Source of the DNA: Medicago truncatula
Taxonomy: Eukaryota; Streptophyta; Magnoliopsida; Fabales; Fabaceae
DNA: 64,000 nt
NCBI RefSeq assembly: GCF_003473485.1
Contig: NC_053043.1
Span: 38,912,576-38,976,575, forward strand
Direction of reading: 5' to 3'
Below are positions 13,222-24,270 of the stretch, in pieces (positions within the stretch are counted from its first letter, which is position 1; each line of letters starts with the position of its first letter). The notes beneath the pieces are model-generated. The model searched no databases and was not told the origin of the DNA. It saw only the letters and a program-made list of their open reading frames with translations. Made by a program: the position numbers and the translations under genes.

Positions 13222-13819
13222 GGGTCTTGTTAACTAGTGTCTTAAGACACTAGTTAAGGATACAAAAATGAAAATAATTGATAAATTTTAAATAGAAAAT
13301 GTTACATTTTAAAGTTTCAATGCATTGAATGCATCATTTCCAAGACAAAATTTCTTCTTTAATTTTCTTAACAAGGGCAAATATTAGCATTTCTCTTTAT
13401 ATTTTATAAGACTTGACTCAACCGACAATATCAATATTGTTAGATTGGATTACTCCGGTTTGAATATGAGCACGCCAATTACTTGTGTGAATTTTATGCG
13501 GTGACAAAAAAAACTAATTAGTCTTGTAAGTACAACTTAATTGTTAAATACATACTCCATCTGCTTCACAATACATGTCGTTTTTGAAGAATAATTTTGT
13601 TTCATTTTACTTGTCACTTTCAAGTTTCAATGCAATATTAATTATTTGTTTATCAATAAGAGTCTTGATAACTTATGCCCTAAGGGCACAAGATAAGAAA
13701 CTAAATAAAGAAATTTAACCTTAGAAATTGTGCATTCATAACCTTAAAAATTAAAAAACTTATCTTATATTTATTGTTTAATTCTATTTTAGATCCTTAT
13801 CGTCTGTCCTAAGAGTGTG
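13222..13819. repeat. MITE remnants of the GGGTCTTGTTAAC family
   Basis: GGGTCTTGTTAACTAGTGTC at 13222 is followed by its inverted partner GACACTAGTTAAGGA and later by CTTAACAAGGG near 13367-13377. A second, more diverged piece begins near 13660 (GTCTTGATAACTTATGCCCT, AGGGCACAAGATAAG). The same ends recur at 54731, 55080 and 59285. No coding potential is seen. Confidence 0.55.
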
Positions 13820-14334
13820 TTTAGATGAGGTAATTGAGAAATTTTAAAGAATTTAAAATTCTAGGCAATTCAAATGATTCAATTAAATTGCTTTCATTCA
13901 TAAATATTATTGTTTGGATGGTGTAATAAAAATTTTATTATCATCATTTTTGGGCAACTTTTATAAATTTTAGGGGCCAAATTAGAAAATTGAAATTAGG
14001 GATCAATTTGTAAATTTCAAAAATTTGAGGAATCAAATTATAATTTTTGAAAATTTTGAAGGGCCGATTTGCAATTTTCTGGAAATTTATTGCGATCAAA
14101 TTGAAAATTTTGGAAAATTTTAGGACCAAAATGCAAAATTATAACAATGAAGAATTTTGAAATTCTTAACTTTTAGGTGTCACTTCAAATTCTCTAAATT
14201 TGACTTGACCAAAATACTTCATGAAATTCCATCATTTGGAAAATTCTTCAAATTATTATCCAAACAATGGAATTCACGTCAAAGTATTTGAATTCCCTCA
14301 AAACATTACATTCCCTCATCCAAACACACTTTAA
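13813..14334. repeat. MITE, first of two adjacent copies
   Basis: The left end AAGAGTGTGTTTAGATGAGG matches the inverted right end CCCTCATCCAAACACACTT. The interior is AT-rich and about 85-90% like the next copy by eye (judged by reading, not aligned). Short ORFs in it are repeat-derived. Confidence 0.7.
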
Positions 14335-14874
14335 TCAAAGAGTTTGTTTGGGTGGGGTAATTGAGAAATTTTGAAGAATTTAGAATTCTAGAGAATTCAA
14401 ATGATTCAATTCAATTGCTTTAATTCTTAAATGTTATTGTTTGGATGAAGTGATGAAAAAAAATTATTGTCATCATTTTTGGGCAACTTTTATAAATTTT
14501 ATTTTTTTGGGCCAAATTTGAAAAATGAAATTAGGGGTCAATTTGCAAATTTCAAAAAATTGAGGGGTCAAATTATAATTTTTGAAAATTTTGATGGGCC
14601 AATTTACACTTTTTTGGAAATTTATTGGGTTCAAATAGAAAATTTTGGAAACTTTGAGGACCAAAATGCAAAATTTGAAAAATTATAACAATGAAGAAAT
14701 TTGAAATTCTTAGCTTTTAGGTGTTATTTCAAATTCTCTAAATTTGACTTGACCAAAATACTTCATGAATTTCCATCATTTTGAAAATTCTTCAAATTAT
14801 TATCCAAACAATGAAATTCACCTCAAAGTATTTAAATTCCCTCAAAACATTTCCTCATCCAAACATACTCTAAG
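14335..14874. repeat. MITE, second adjacent copy in the same orientation
   Basis: AGTTTGTTTGGGTGGGGTAA at the left and TTCCTCATCCAAACATACTC at the right are the same terminal inverted repeat as in the preceding copy. The two elements lie head to tail with almost no spacer. Confidence 0.7.
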
Positions 14875-14989
14875 GGTACAAGTTAGCATTTCACTATCAA
14901 TAATACCCTTACTTATTTATTTTACAGAGAGAAATAATAGAATGAAATAATAAATCGATAATGGTATTATAGAAAGAAAAAAACACAGA

Positions 14990-15440
14990 ATTTCATCAAA
15001 AATAACAAAATTTATTTGATTTCTTTGGAGAATACACTCTGCTCTTGAACTTGTTTGAGATAAAGGACACCGAACGCTTTCTTTTGAATCTGACTCGGTT
15101 ATTGATGTATCTTTGATTAATAAGGGGCGTCCCTCGACTTATCCTTGCTTTTCTATGTTCCCCCTCATTAATCACCTTATGATGAAAGATTGACAGGTTA
15201 CCGTTTCTCATATTTATAGGCAGGCAAACCAAGCAGCTGACTGACTTGCGGATTATGCACTTTCAATATCTACGGGTACTTACTATTTAGATCATCCACC
15301 GCTGGGTTGTGCTAACCTTTTATGGCATGATGTAGCCAATGTCTATTTTAATCCTCGTGTTCATTTGTAGTTTGGCCTAAAATGCATGTATAATAACTTC
15401 TCCAATGTTCAGTAACATTGTTCCTTTCCATTCTCGTTAT
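14990..15440 (+). mobile_element. LINE 3' fragment: RNase H-like tail
   Basis: One plus-strand frame gives SFESDSVIDVSLINKGRPS, QVTVSHIYRQANQAAD and then LDHPPLGCANLLWHDVANVY, the C-terminal RNase H-like (RVT_3) region of plant LINEs. At least three in-frame TGA codons stand where the family has Trp (TGG), for example after ELV, MMKD and QAAD. That fits C-to-T decay of a methylated silent copy. Confidence 0.75.
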
Positions 15441-16640
15441 TTTATTCTTCTTGTTCCATTCCATGTATGTAAAATGGAATGTGATGTTTTGAGAGTAATG
15501 TCGATAATGTTAATTAAATGATACAGATGAAAACAAAATCAACGTTAAAAATTAAAACTCTCTCTCTAAGATTTCGAAGAAAAAAATCTCTGTACTACAA
15601 ATATAGGAAATCAAAAATGTCTTCGAAGACTAATGTAGAAGAATTCAAAAAGTAGTACTTTTGAATACAAATGAAGATTCGATGCACTCCAAAATAACTA
15701 CCATATTGAAGAGTAAAGAACAAGTTCTTGGGAAATTATCAACTTTCTAAATTCAAAAGATTAGAAAGAAAAAAAACTTGCAAAAGGAAGTTTTCTAAGG
15801 GTAGGAATAGTATCATTTGGGGAGTAATATCACTTTCAAAATGCTAGTTTTTTTATTTCTCTACAATATTTCATTTGATTAAATTAAACCTCTCTTGGTT
15901 TATTGCTGCATTTGGTAGTTGACAATTAATTTGTTCTAATTGTTGTTATTGTCTAACTCAATGCATACTTTTATAGTTTAAGACAAAATGGACAGTAGGA
16001 GAGAATTAAATTCGTTTTTTTTGGCAATTTCACTCATCAGCAAAAAACAAAAAAAATTGGGGCATTTCTAATTGCCCGGGGTTCACCGAATAAAACCAAC
16101 TCACAACAATAGAAATCGGCCAAAGGAGCAACTCGCATACATAGTGATCGAAGCAGATGCTATGGCTAGTCGTGGCAGTAGACTGGTGATATACTATGCA
16201 GAGTGAACAAAGTCCAAACAGAGAAGGTTTGCTATGTATTTTTGCGAGCCAGCAACGAGCAGTATGTGCAAAACTATATAGTTTGAGAGTTCAAAATATT
16301 TTTTTTACAAGAGTGCTAATGAGACTTTTATAATCGCAGTTGCATTTAGGACCAAAATTCTGTCTACTCAATTTTAAAGGAACGTTAGCTTGGAGTAAGA
16401 GGATTGAGCAATGTCAAGAACATGACTACATTTTATTTCTCCAACGGTATTCTTTGGTTTACCTAGATCAACAATTTGATCAATCATGCCTTTAGAGTTC
16501 ATAAATGGGCTTAAATGAGATAAGCAAGTAACCAAACTAAGAAAACAAAATCTGATTTTTGTTCAAAAAATATATTAACAATAAGATATTACTTGAATGT
16601 ATAAATATTGAAAATCTTCTTACAACATGTAAAATATAAT
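15441..16640. other. Intergenic, no gene recognised
   Basis: AT-rich sequence with no ORF of recognisable family and no clear inverted-repeat element. The right end adjoins the 3' side of the PRA1 gene and may contain its 3'UTR. Confidence 0.4.
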
Positions 16641-16889
16641 CATGGACAAAACATCAAAACTGGCACCTACTGAAAGACCATATGATAGCCTTGCTCTTGC
16701 CATGGAGAGGGCATTATTCAAAACCTATGCCTATACCTGTTACCTGGATTCTACATTGCACAATCTTCTGTACCAAATTGTGTCCCCTTCTACATGTAAG
16801 AACTATATTCAGTACCAAAGCCTCTTGAATCACCGAAGTATGATGTTCTGGATAAAGGCAAGTGTGCCGCTGTTTCTTTGATTAACTAA

Positions 16890-19032
16890 CTATCCACCTC
16901 TGACCGTAGAAGGTTGCTTTGCAGGGGTCAACTTCCGAAATGCAGCATGCAGTATCACTCCTACATGTATATTTTAAACAAAAACTTAAAAATCCACTAA
17001 TAAAAGGAATGAGGTATGAGACTACAAATGAAGACTCACCTGCATAGCTGACACTTATGGCACAAAAGAGAGCCATTTGAACATTGGAATATATTAGAAT
17101 AACTGCTGTTGCTGCAAAAGATGAGATTTAGAAACTTGAGTTTTCAATCAACCATATGAACATCAAGTTAGAAGTATCATTCCAGCATCCATACGCAAAG
17201 AACCACATATCATACTAACAAAAACAAAAGAAAACATATAAAGAGAAAACAGATGCTATATGAGTTCAGCCCTAAACATTTCAATGAAAAAAAATCATGC
17301 AACTAAATACTAACAGACTCAAAAAAAGTTACATAAGCATACGGGGAAGCAAGTAAATTTCTTCTCCCTTCATTTTGGGAAATGGAAAGGTAATGTATTT
17401 GATTCCCTCCAAAGCTCAAGGCAAGGTCCAGGTAGTGGAGGCTTATTAGATGCTATTGTTTCATCACATTCTCGGTAAGACTATAGCAAAATCACAAGAA
17501 AAACAATATTTTGTTTTACCAAAGCCATTTATTGAAAACCAGTTCATCTATGAGGAATCAAAGGCGACAAGGAAAGATATTTAAAGCTAGAGAGCTTGAG
17601 AGAAAAGTATTCTTAGAAAGTAACATATTTGATTAAAAGATCATGAATTGAATTGATACAAAGGTGTTTATAGAGATGAGAAACAACAAACTTAAACATA
17701 ACTAAATTGTAACAGAATAACAACCAACACTAACCAACAGCTGCATCTCTATTTATCGTCATACTAAGGCAATAGAAAAAAGAAGAAGGAAAGATAAACA
17801 AAATCTAAACAGAATAGCACAGATATTCTCCTCTCGCTCACCACATTGGGCAATGCGAAGCAAGCACTGCCGAATCACAGGATATTGATCCAATCCCCAT
17901 TTGTCACTAGAGAACTTGAAGAAATCCCACAGGGCCAAACATGATATCAACCCAACAAGAGCAAGTGGCATCTTATACCTGCAAGGATCAAGGACAAAAC
18001 ACAGTTTTACCAAACAACATAAGGGCAGAACACAGTTTTACCAAACAACATCAAGTACTACTAATACACAATCATAATCTAAAAACATATCAACTCACAA
18101 AATTTAAAAAAAACCCAAATAGAATAAATCACCAATTTAATCTACAAAAGTGTAAGTATAAACAATCTCATTCCTAAAATTAAACCATACTCCAAAATAA
18201 TCCCTAAAATTGAAATCATCAATGACATTAATGCTAGAGGTCGGTCAATGCTGAGATTGTCTCATAGGTTACTACAAAGCACCCTATGAAGCATGGACAC
18301 AAACATGGGCACGGGCGCCACTGACAATGACACATCGATACTGGTAGTAATATGAGAAAATGACATAATTGAATGTAATCACATATGCAGTATACACAAA
18401 CAAGTTTTACAAAGACTAATACTATCAAGAATTTTCTATTTCATAATTAATTTCGAATTTCATTTATTCCAAAAAACCAACAATTTCGGAGACTAAATTG
18501 GTGGTTAACAATTTCCTAAACACACTATTATATCATGTTTGAAATTCAGCTATAGCTACAGAATATGAAAGTAAATAATAAAGAAAAGAATTGATTAAGA
18601 AAAGAATGAAGAAAGTGCTTACAGTGCAGAAGCGAAGAAAACAATAAAGAGATAAGAATAATTCCGAGCATAACGCTTAACATTTTCATGAACACGAAAG
18701 CGAGCTTGAGAAGGAGAAGAAGGAAAAGAGTAGGAATCAGATGAACCAACGAAGGAGCGTGACCAAGAAGGAGTATCTGCGGAGAAATCATCGGCGGTGA
18801 GTTTGGCGAAGGGGTTGAGAGTGAGGAAGGAGAGGAGGGTGAGGAGTTTGGAAGAGAGAGAAGTGGCGGGAACTAAAGGGGAGGAGGTGGAATTGACGGT
18901 GGTGGTTGAGACGGCGTCAGCGGCGGCGGAAGTTCGTTGGTCGATGAGTTCGAGGTAGCCGGTGTCGCGAAGCCATGATTCGAAGGCGGGTTCGGGTACG
19001 CTTAGCGCTAATGGATTAGAAGAGAACACCAT
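16890..19032 (-). CDS. PRA1H: PRA1 family protein (PRA1H-like)
   Basis: Four exons keep frame: 19032-18623, 17978-17842, 17111-17040 and 16960-16890, giving 229 residues. The N-terminal part (MVFSSNPLALSVPEPAFESW, RDTGYLELIDQRTSA) is characteristic of plant PRA1H. Two hydrophobic hairpin segments follow: one built across exons 1-2 (YLFIVFFASALYKMPLALVG, ISCLALWDFF) and one across exons 3-4 (TAVILIYSNVQMALFCAISV, YAGVILHAAF). The short tail is basic. PRA1 proteins bind prenylated Rab GTPases and act in ER-Golgi and endosomal traffic as integral membrane proteins. All donor and acceptor sites are canonical. PRA1H is more diverged than other PRA1 members, so the exact subclass is slightly uncertain. 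Confidence 0.9.
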
Positions 19033-19477
19033 TGTTGTTATTATTCTTTCTTTGATAACTAAACGCTATTGTTGTGGTTCTTGCTCTTTTTTCTTTTTTG
19101 CACTTAAATATTCCTTTTTCCTTTCATTTTTTCTTTTTCTCTTTCTTTGTATGTAATCATGTAACCATTAAAATCAACCAAATTTTGGTCTTTGAAACCT
19201 CATAAACAAAGTGTACATTATTTATTTTTTTTATTAAAGAATGGAAATCAAAGTGTATATGTAAAAATCAGATCATGACGTCCGGCCTTGCAATTTCGGC
19301 ATTTGCCAGTTGAACTAAAACTTCTAAAGATTTTTTATTTTATTTTCTTAGTAGAATATAAAGCTATGAGATTTTTTTTCATAAAGAAGCAATGTAGCTT
19401 TAAAATAATACTAATCACAATTTTTATCCAGAGTTAAATAATCTCAGTGTAGCTTAAGTGTATTTAAAAGAACTTTT

Positions 19478-19570
19478 AAAGTTCCCTCGAGCTTAACTCA
19501 GTTGATAATGATAATGCATAATATATGTAAGGTCCACGGTTCGAACCCCAGACACCACAAAAAAGAAAAG
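19478..19570 (+). repeat. tRNA-derived SINE head
   Basis: AGCTTAACTCAGTTGATAAT resembles a pol III A-box and GGTTCGAACCCC is a B-box, spaced as in tRNA-derived SINEs, followed by an A-rich tail. It is not a functional tRNA because no cloverleaf closes. Confidence 0.6.
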
Positions 19571-19617
19571 AATTTTTCAAAAAAATAGTCATCAAACTTG
19601 CACATGATAGAAAAACC

Positions 19618-19640
19618 CTATATATATATATATATATACC
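19618..19640. repeat. (TA)n microsatellite
   Basis: An uninterrupted TA dinucleotide run of about 20 bases. Confidence 0.9.
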
Positions 19641-19688
19641 CATGTACGTAAAGGAATGCCAAATTTTGGAGTAGTTAACCAATCAATT

Positions 19689-19923
19689 TGACTCAAGTGG
19701 AGTAGTTCAACCCATTTGGGGTTGGCCTAGTAGTTAGCTTGGGATCTTGGAGTTTGCTCCTCCAAAAGTTTCAGGTTCGATTCCCTCTGGTGCCAATTTC
19801 GGTGGGCTAAGTCCATACTTTAAACAGGGCCCCTGCAAGTGGGCGGTGGGATTGGTCCCTTCGAATTAGTCGATTCTTAAATTAGATATCAAATTTTTTT
19901 TAAAAAAAATATGACTCAAGTGG
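19689..19923 (+). repeat. Full-length SINE with target duplication
   Basis: The body starts near 19719 (GGTTGGCCTAGTAGTTAG), has a B-box-like GGTTCGATTCCC, the conserved part GGTGGGCTAAG..GGGCCCCTGCAAGTGGG and a poly-A-like end. TGACTCAAGTGG occurs at 19689-19700 and 19912-19923 as a likely target duplication, with about 18 bp of unexplained sequence between the left copy and the body. The 43-bp insert at 1363 matches its interior. Confidence 0.7.
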
Positions 19924-20080
19924 TTAATAAACTTCATTAAGCGACGAATAATTCAAAAGAAACTGAATACAATTTTAGGTGGAATAATTTTGTCAAACTT
20001 AATTTTTGTCTTAATCTCATAAGTAAAAAATTGATTAAGAAATACAAACCTTTTTTCAGGAACCTGATAATAAAATGAAA

Positions 20081-20343
20081 GGGTTAATGGTGCTTTACCC
20101 CCTGTAATATAGGTCATTTTTTGTTTTCCTCCCTGTAAAATATTTTTTTTGGAATACCCCCCTAATAGGTCATAAAAAAACGAAAAAATTCTGCAAAAAG
20201 TTAAAATAAAGTCGTTTTTTAATGACCTATTAGGGGGTATTCCAAAAAAATATATTTTACAAGGGGGTAAATCAAAAAAAAAAATTTACAGGGGGGAAAA
20301 CAAAAAATGACCTATATTACAGGGGGTAAAGCACCATTAACCC
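20081..20343. repeat. Foldback element with ~100-bp arms
   Basis: The left arm GGGTTAATGGTGCTTTACCC continues into CCTGTAATATAGGTCA and is mirrored at the right end (TGACCTATATTACAGG...GCACCATTAACCC). Nearly the whole element can form one hairpin around a short loop near 20200. It has no ORF. No clean target duplication was seen. Confidence 0.85.
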
Positions 20344-21265
20344 TAAAATAAAATCCTTTCATTCAGGTAACAAACTTTGACAATACAAGCAGAATAGTGT
20401 GATATAAAGTGGGTTCAAAATGTCCTTGTACATTATTTAATTTCTAAGCTAGCTTAAATTAGCTTAAAAAATCTAGTTGTAGGGAGATAAAGACATTATT
20501 CCATTTCCAAGCCAGCTTCAAAAATTTAGTTGTAGAGAGAAGACATTATTCCGTTTCCAAGTTAGCTACAATCTCATAAAAAATGATGAGCCATAGTCCA
20601 GTAGTCTTAAGTTAATTGACTTCTCTTTGAAAAAAAAATTCCCCATAATTTTGATTATTTATTTAAATTTTTAATTTAAAAAAAAATTGCATTTATTTTA
20701 AAAAATCGCTTTGAAGGGTTTTAAAATAAAGTTTTCTTATTTAGGACGTATGTTAAATGAGGCATTCTTCATTTTGCAGAAAAAGAGTAAATTTAAGAGT
20801 TTATTGTTGCCAGTACACTTATAAATGTTGATCCATCCATACTCAGGGAAGTAACCCTTGAAGTTACTCAAAGCCTATCAGCTGTGACAAAATTCCAACA
20901 TCGCCAAATGAGTTTAATACGCAATATCAAAATGTGAGCCATCCGATCTTATCAATCAAACAGTCCAAATCCACAACTGTGTGATTGTGTGACCGCATGC
21001 AATCCATACTTGCTCTAAATTGCAAGTGGAAGCATCACAAAGCAGACTTACACAATGTCTTCATGTTCCACCAGAAAACATTAAAGGGTCTTCTACTCTT
21101 CTTTGTGTTGCCATATGGTTGCACCATTATTCGTGTAACAAACTACTTTCACAACACCTCCGAAGTCACCTAAATGAAATATAGCTAATAGAAAATTGAT
21201 GTAACTAAGAGTTCATATATGAATGAAACCATTAATAACCTCTTCATAAGTTTCACCAAATAAGA
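20344..21265. other. Intergenic: a short repeated motif and the 3' flank of the next gene
   Basis: TTAGTTGTAG..GAGA..AGACATTATTCC occurs twice (about 20470-20510 and 20527-20555), a short direct duplication. The right part probably holds the 3'UTR of the minus-strand gene ending at 21266. No further gene is visible. Confidence 0.4.
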
Positions 21266-23970
21266 TCATCGCTTAAGTTGCCTTCTAGCCAAGGCAGGGG
21301 TTTTCTTAGGGATATAGACCTTGTAGCTAACCTGGACATTCACAAATTATTAGTAGTAATAATAAAAAGGACAGGGAAAGGAATGGGTTACATAAAGCAT
21401 TTTATGGCTCGTCATGATAACATATTTCTCATAATGGATAAGATAGATTGTCACAGACTTACCTGTACCAATTCACCACCCCTCATCACAGTCATTGTTT
21501 TCTGCTCAAACTGAGAGCCCTGATTGGATCCATCTTGTTCTTTGCCTGAATTATTCTCTACTGATGAACCCATCAACATCCCTGCAGCATTGCATGACTC
21601 GTCAACATCTCTGCCACTGCTATTAATATTCTGGATTGAAGATTGGGCTGTCTTAGCCGCATTCTTTTCTTCATCAGCCTCACTCACCGGCAACTGTGGA
21701 TTGGAAGTTTCACGTGAATCAGATGTTTGCTTTGATTTAAACTGAGAGTGATCACTGGCATCATCTTGCCCCTTATCCAAGTTGTTATGCTTAAATGTAG
21801 ATTCATGAATAGGAGGTTTAGCCCCAGCAGAAGGCATTCCTCTAATGTCTTTGACATTATCATTGCTACCCTTATTTTTAATACTTTCTGCTAAGACCAA
21901 CTTTTCACGAGGAAGTCCGGACACAGTTGTTGGCTTCAGAGATGAGCGACTTTGAAGTGAATCGTGGCAAGGTTGAGATGGGGTTGAATCCAGCGTCATG
22001 GCATTAGTGGATTCAGTGACTACTTTGCTTCGGTTGTCCGCATCAATCACCTTTTCTGGTGCACAAGCCATTTGAATCTTAGCAGAACCAGATAAATCTT
22101 TATCCAAGTTCAAATTCCTTCCATTGTTTCTTGGATAAGCAACTGAATTTCTCCTCCCAACCGGCAAACTAGTTTCTTCTACAGGTGTTTGCTTATCAAG
22201 TTTCGTTGCTATAGCAACATTACTGATATTAGACTTATCTTGAACCAGTTCCTGATTACCAGTAAGTGGTTGCTTCACTTGGCTGACAATTCTATTTTTC
22301 TGTTCAGAAGTTTTTGCGGTAGACTGGACTTGGCCTCGGAACTTTCTTAAGTTTTCTAATGCTCTTTGTCTTAGAATTGACTCCAAATCAACGTCATTCA
22401 GATTAGCATCAGAAACATCATTTGTTTCCTCCTTCATTGATTCACTTGTCCCGGCACAAACTTCAAGGCTACCCATATCTCTAAGCTTGGGCTCTGTGAA
22501 GTTAACATCAGTATTCATATTTCCTGTCACGTCCTCGGCCCTCAATTCCTCTTCTGGTGCATCATGTGTATGATGATCCAACTCCCTCTTTGTGCCCCCA
22601 TCGTTACTGTCATTACTTCTACAAGGGTAATCATGATCATCTACAATCTCCTCTTTGGTTTCATTTCCAATCAATTCTGTAAATTCATCCCCCTCTTTTG
22701 CAACAGTAATAACTGATCGAATCCACCTAGATTTGTTCTTGGACACATATTTGTCTTCAGCCTGTTCATACGTACATTCATCATGGGGGCTACTACAAGG
22801 AGAACAACTTCGAGCCCTATATCTACCACTTTTTGCACTTCCACTTCTTCCCCTCAATCTTCTTTTGTCTTTCTCCTTTCTTTCTGTTCTTCCCCTGGAG
22901 CTCTCATATTCGCTGTTATCATTGCTGTCAATCCCAAGCTGAACGTCTCTTCTTGACCCACTGCTCACCGAACTAACACTTGTTTCTCTCTTAACCTTTT
23001 TCTTCCTCCGCGACTTCTCCTTCGTCTCATCATGCTTGTCTTTCCTCTTCACCTTTTTTCTCTTCTTGGCATACAAAGAGTCCTCACTGCTGTCAGAGCT
23101 GTATGAACGTCTCCGAACCTTCTTCTTACGACTTTTCACATCTTTCCTTGGGCGAGACCGCTCCCTTTTTCTTTTAGACCTATCTTCAGAACTAGAGGAC
23201 AACGATGTGTCCATGCTTTTGGAATCGTCATAGTCTGAGCTAGAAAGAGAAACTTCACGGCGGCGAACCTTCTTTGATTTATGTTTCCTACTCTTACTTC
23301 TTCCACTTGCCTTAGTCTAAACCACCAAATAGGAAAATGCATGTTCAATTCAATTAATCAACTCAACAGACTACATACGGAAAAAGAAAAAAGAAAAAGA
23401 AACTAAATCAAATAGAAAAATTCAATACATTAAGATCCTGGTTGGATAAACAACTTAATTATAGCATAGTGCTTACGTATTAGCTATTTCTATAACAAAA
23501 GATAAAATAAGTATTAATGAATCATATAAGCTATAAACTATTTTCATAAGCTATACCGGAGAATTTATGGAAATAAGCTAAACACAACTTATGATGGACA
23601 TATCATAACATGTTTCAATAAGTTCTCTCAAACCGTCTCACAAGTGATTATGTCGATAAATAAGTTAAACTAAGTCAATGCAAACAGACCCTTAAACCAA
23701 AAAAATACCAATCACCTCACACAACAGATTTTTATCTACTGGGAAACATGAATTGTACACTAAGTTTCAGTTAAGTTGACAACAAAGCAGAAAGCAATAA
23801 ATAGCAATACCTTACATCAAAATTAAACACCTTTAACTAAAAATTGAATAGGCAATTAATAAAATTAATAAATCTGAAAAGTGAAAATTGAAAAAAGTGA
23901 GAATATGAATGAAATTGATTACCTTAGAGGAATGTTTGTTCTTTTTGAGTGAAGTGGATGATTTCCCCAT
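21266..23970 (-). CDS. Lys/Arg/Ser-rich nuclear protein with conserved C-terminal tail (unknown function)
   Basis: Three exons keep frame: 23970-23923 (16 codons), 23316-21463 (618 codons) and 21331-21266 (21 codons plus stop), giving 655 residues. The start MGKSSTSLKKNK is on its own small exon. The first ~170 residues are rich in K, R and S with SR/RS-like and bipartite nuclear-signal-like runs. A conserved-looking segment DLESILRQRALENLRKFRGQ lies in the middle. The C-terminus reads TVMRGGELVQ, then VSYKVYIPKKTPALARRQLK, a strongly conserved tail that I recall from plant proteins annotated as SR-repetitive-matrix-like; its function is not established. Reading exon 2 straight through its GTAAGT donor would lose this tail, so the splice is well supported. 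Splicing or nuclear-speckle association is inference from composition only. Confidence 0.88.
23437..23692. repeat. Non-autonomous repeat, second copy of the 10405/11867 family
   Basis: It shares CTATTTCTATAACAAAAGAT and AAGTTCTCTCAAACCGTCTC with the element in HPY2 intron 4. It lies in intron 1 of the Lys/Arg/Ser-rich gene and has no ORF. Confidence 0.6.
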
Positions 23971-24270
23971 AAGAGTAATCGACCTGCAAAATGAACTTTG
24001 AAAAAGAAAAGGGATTAGAAAATTGAAAAGCGATAGTGAAGAAGGGATTTGTGTAAAGAAGCGATTAGGGTTAGATGAATGCAGAGAAAATGTCGTGATT
24101 GAATTGTAGTTAGCGAAGAAAGAAACCCGATGTGAATTGTGATTGGATTGTGGGTAGATATACCCTTTAGGTTAGTTAGGACACACTGCCTTTGAGTTTT
24201 GAGTTTATAACTAACTCTATCAAATCTTTTTTACCCTATTATTATTTATCATTTTAGTTTAATTTTTTTT

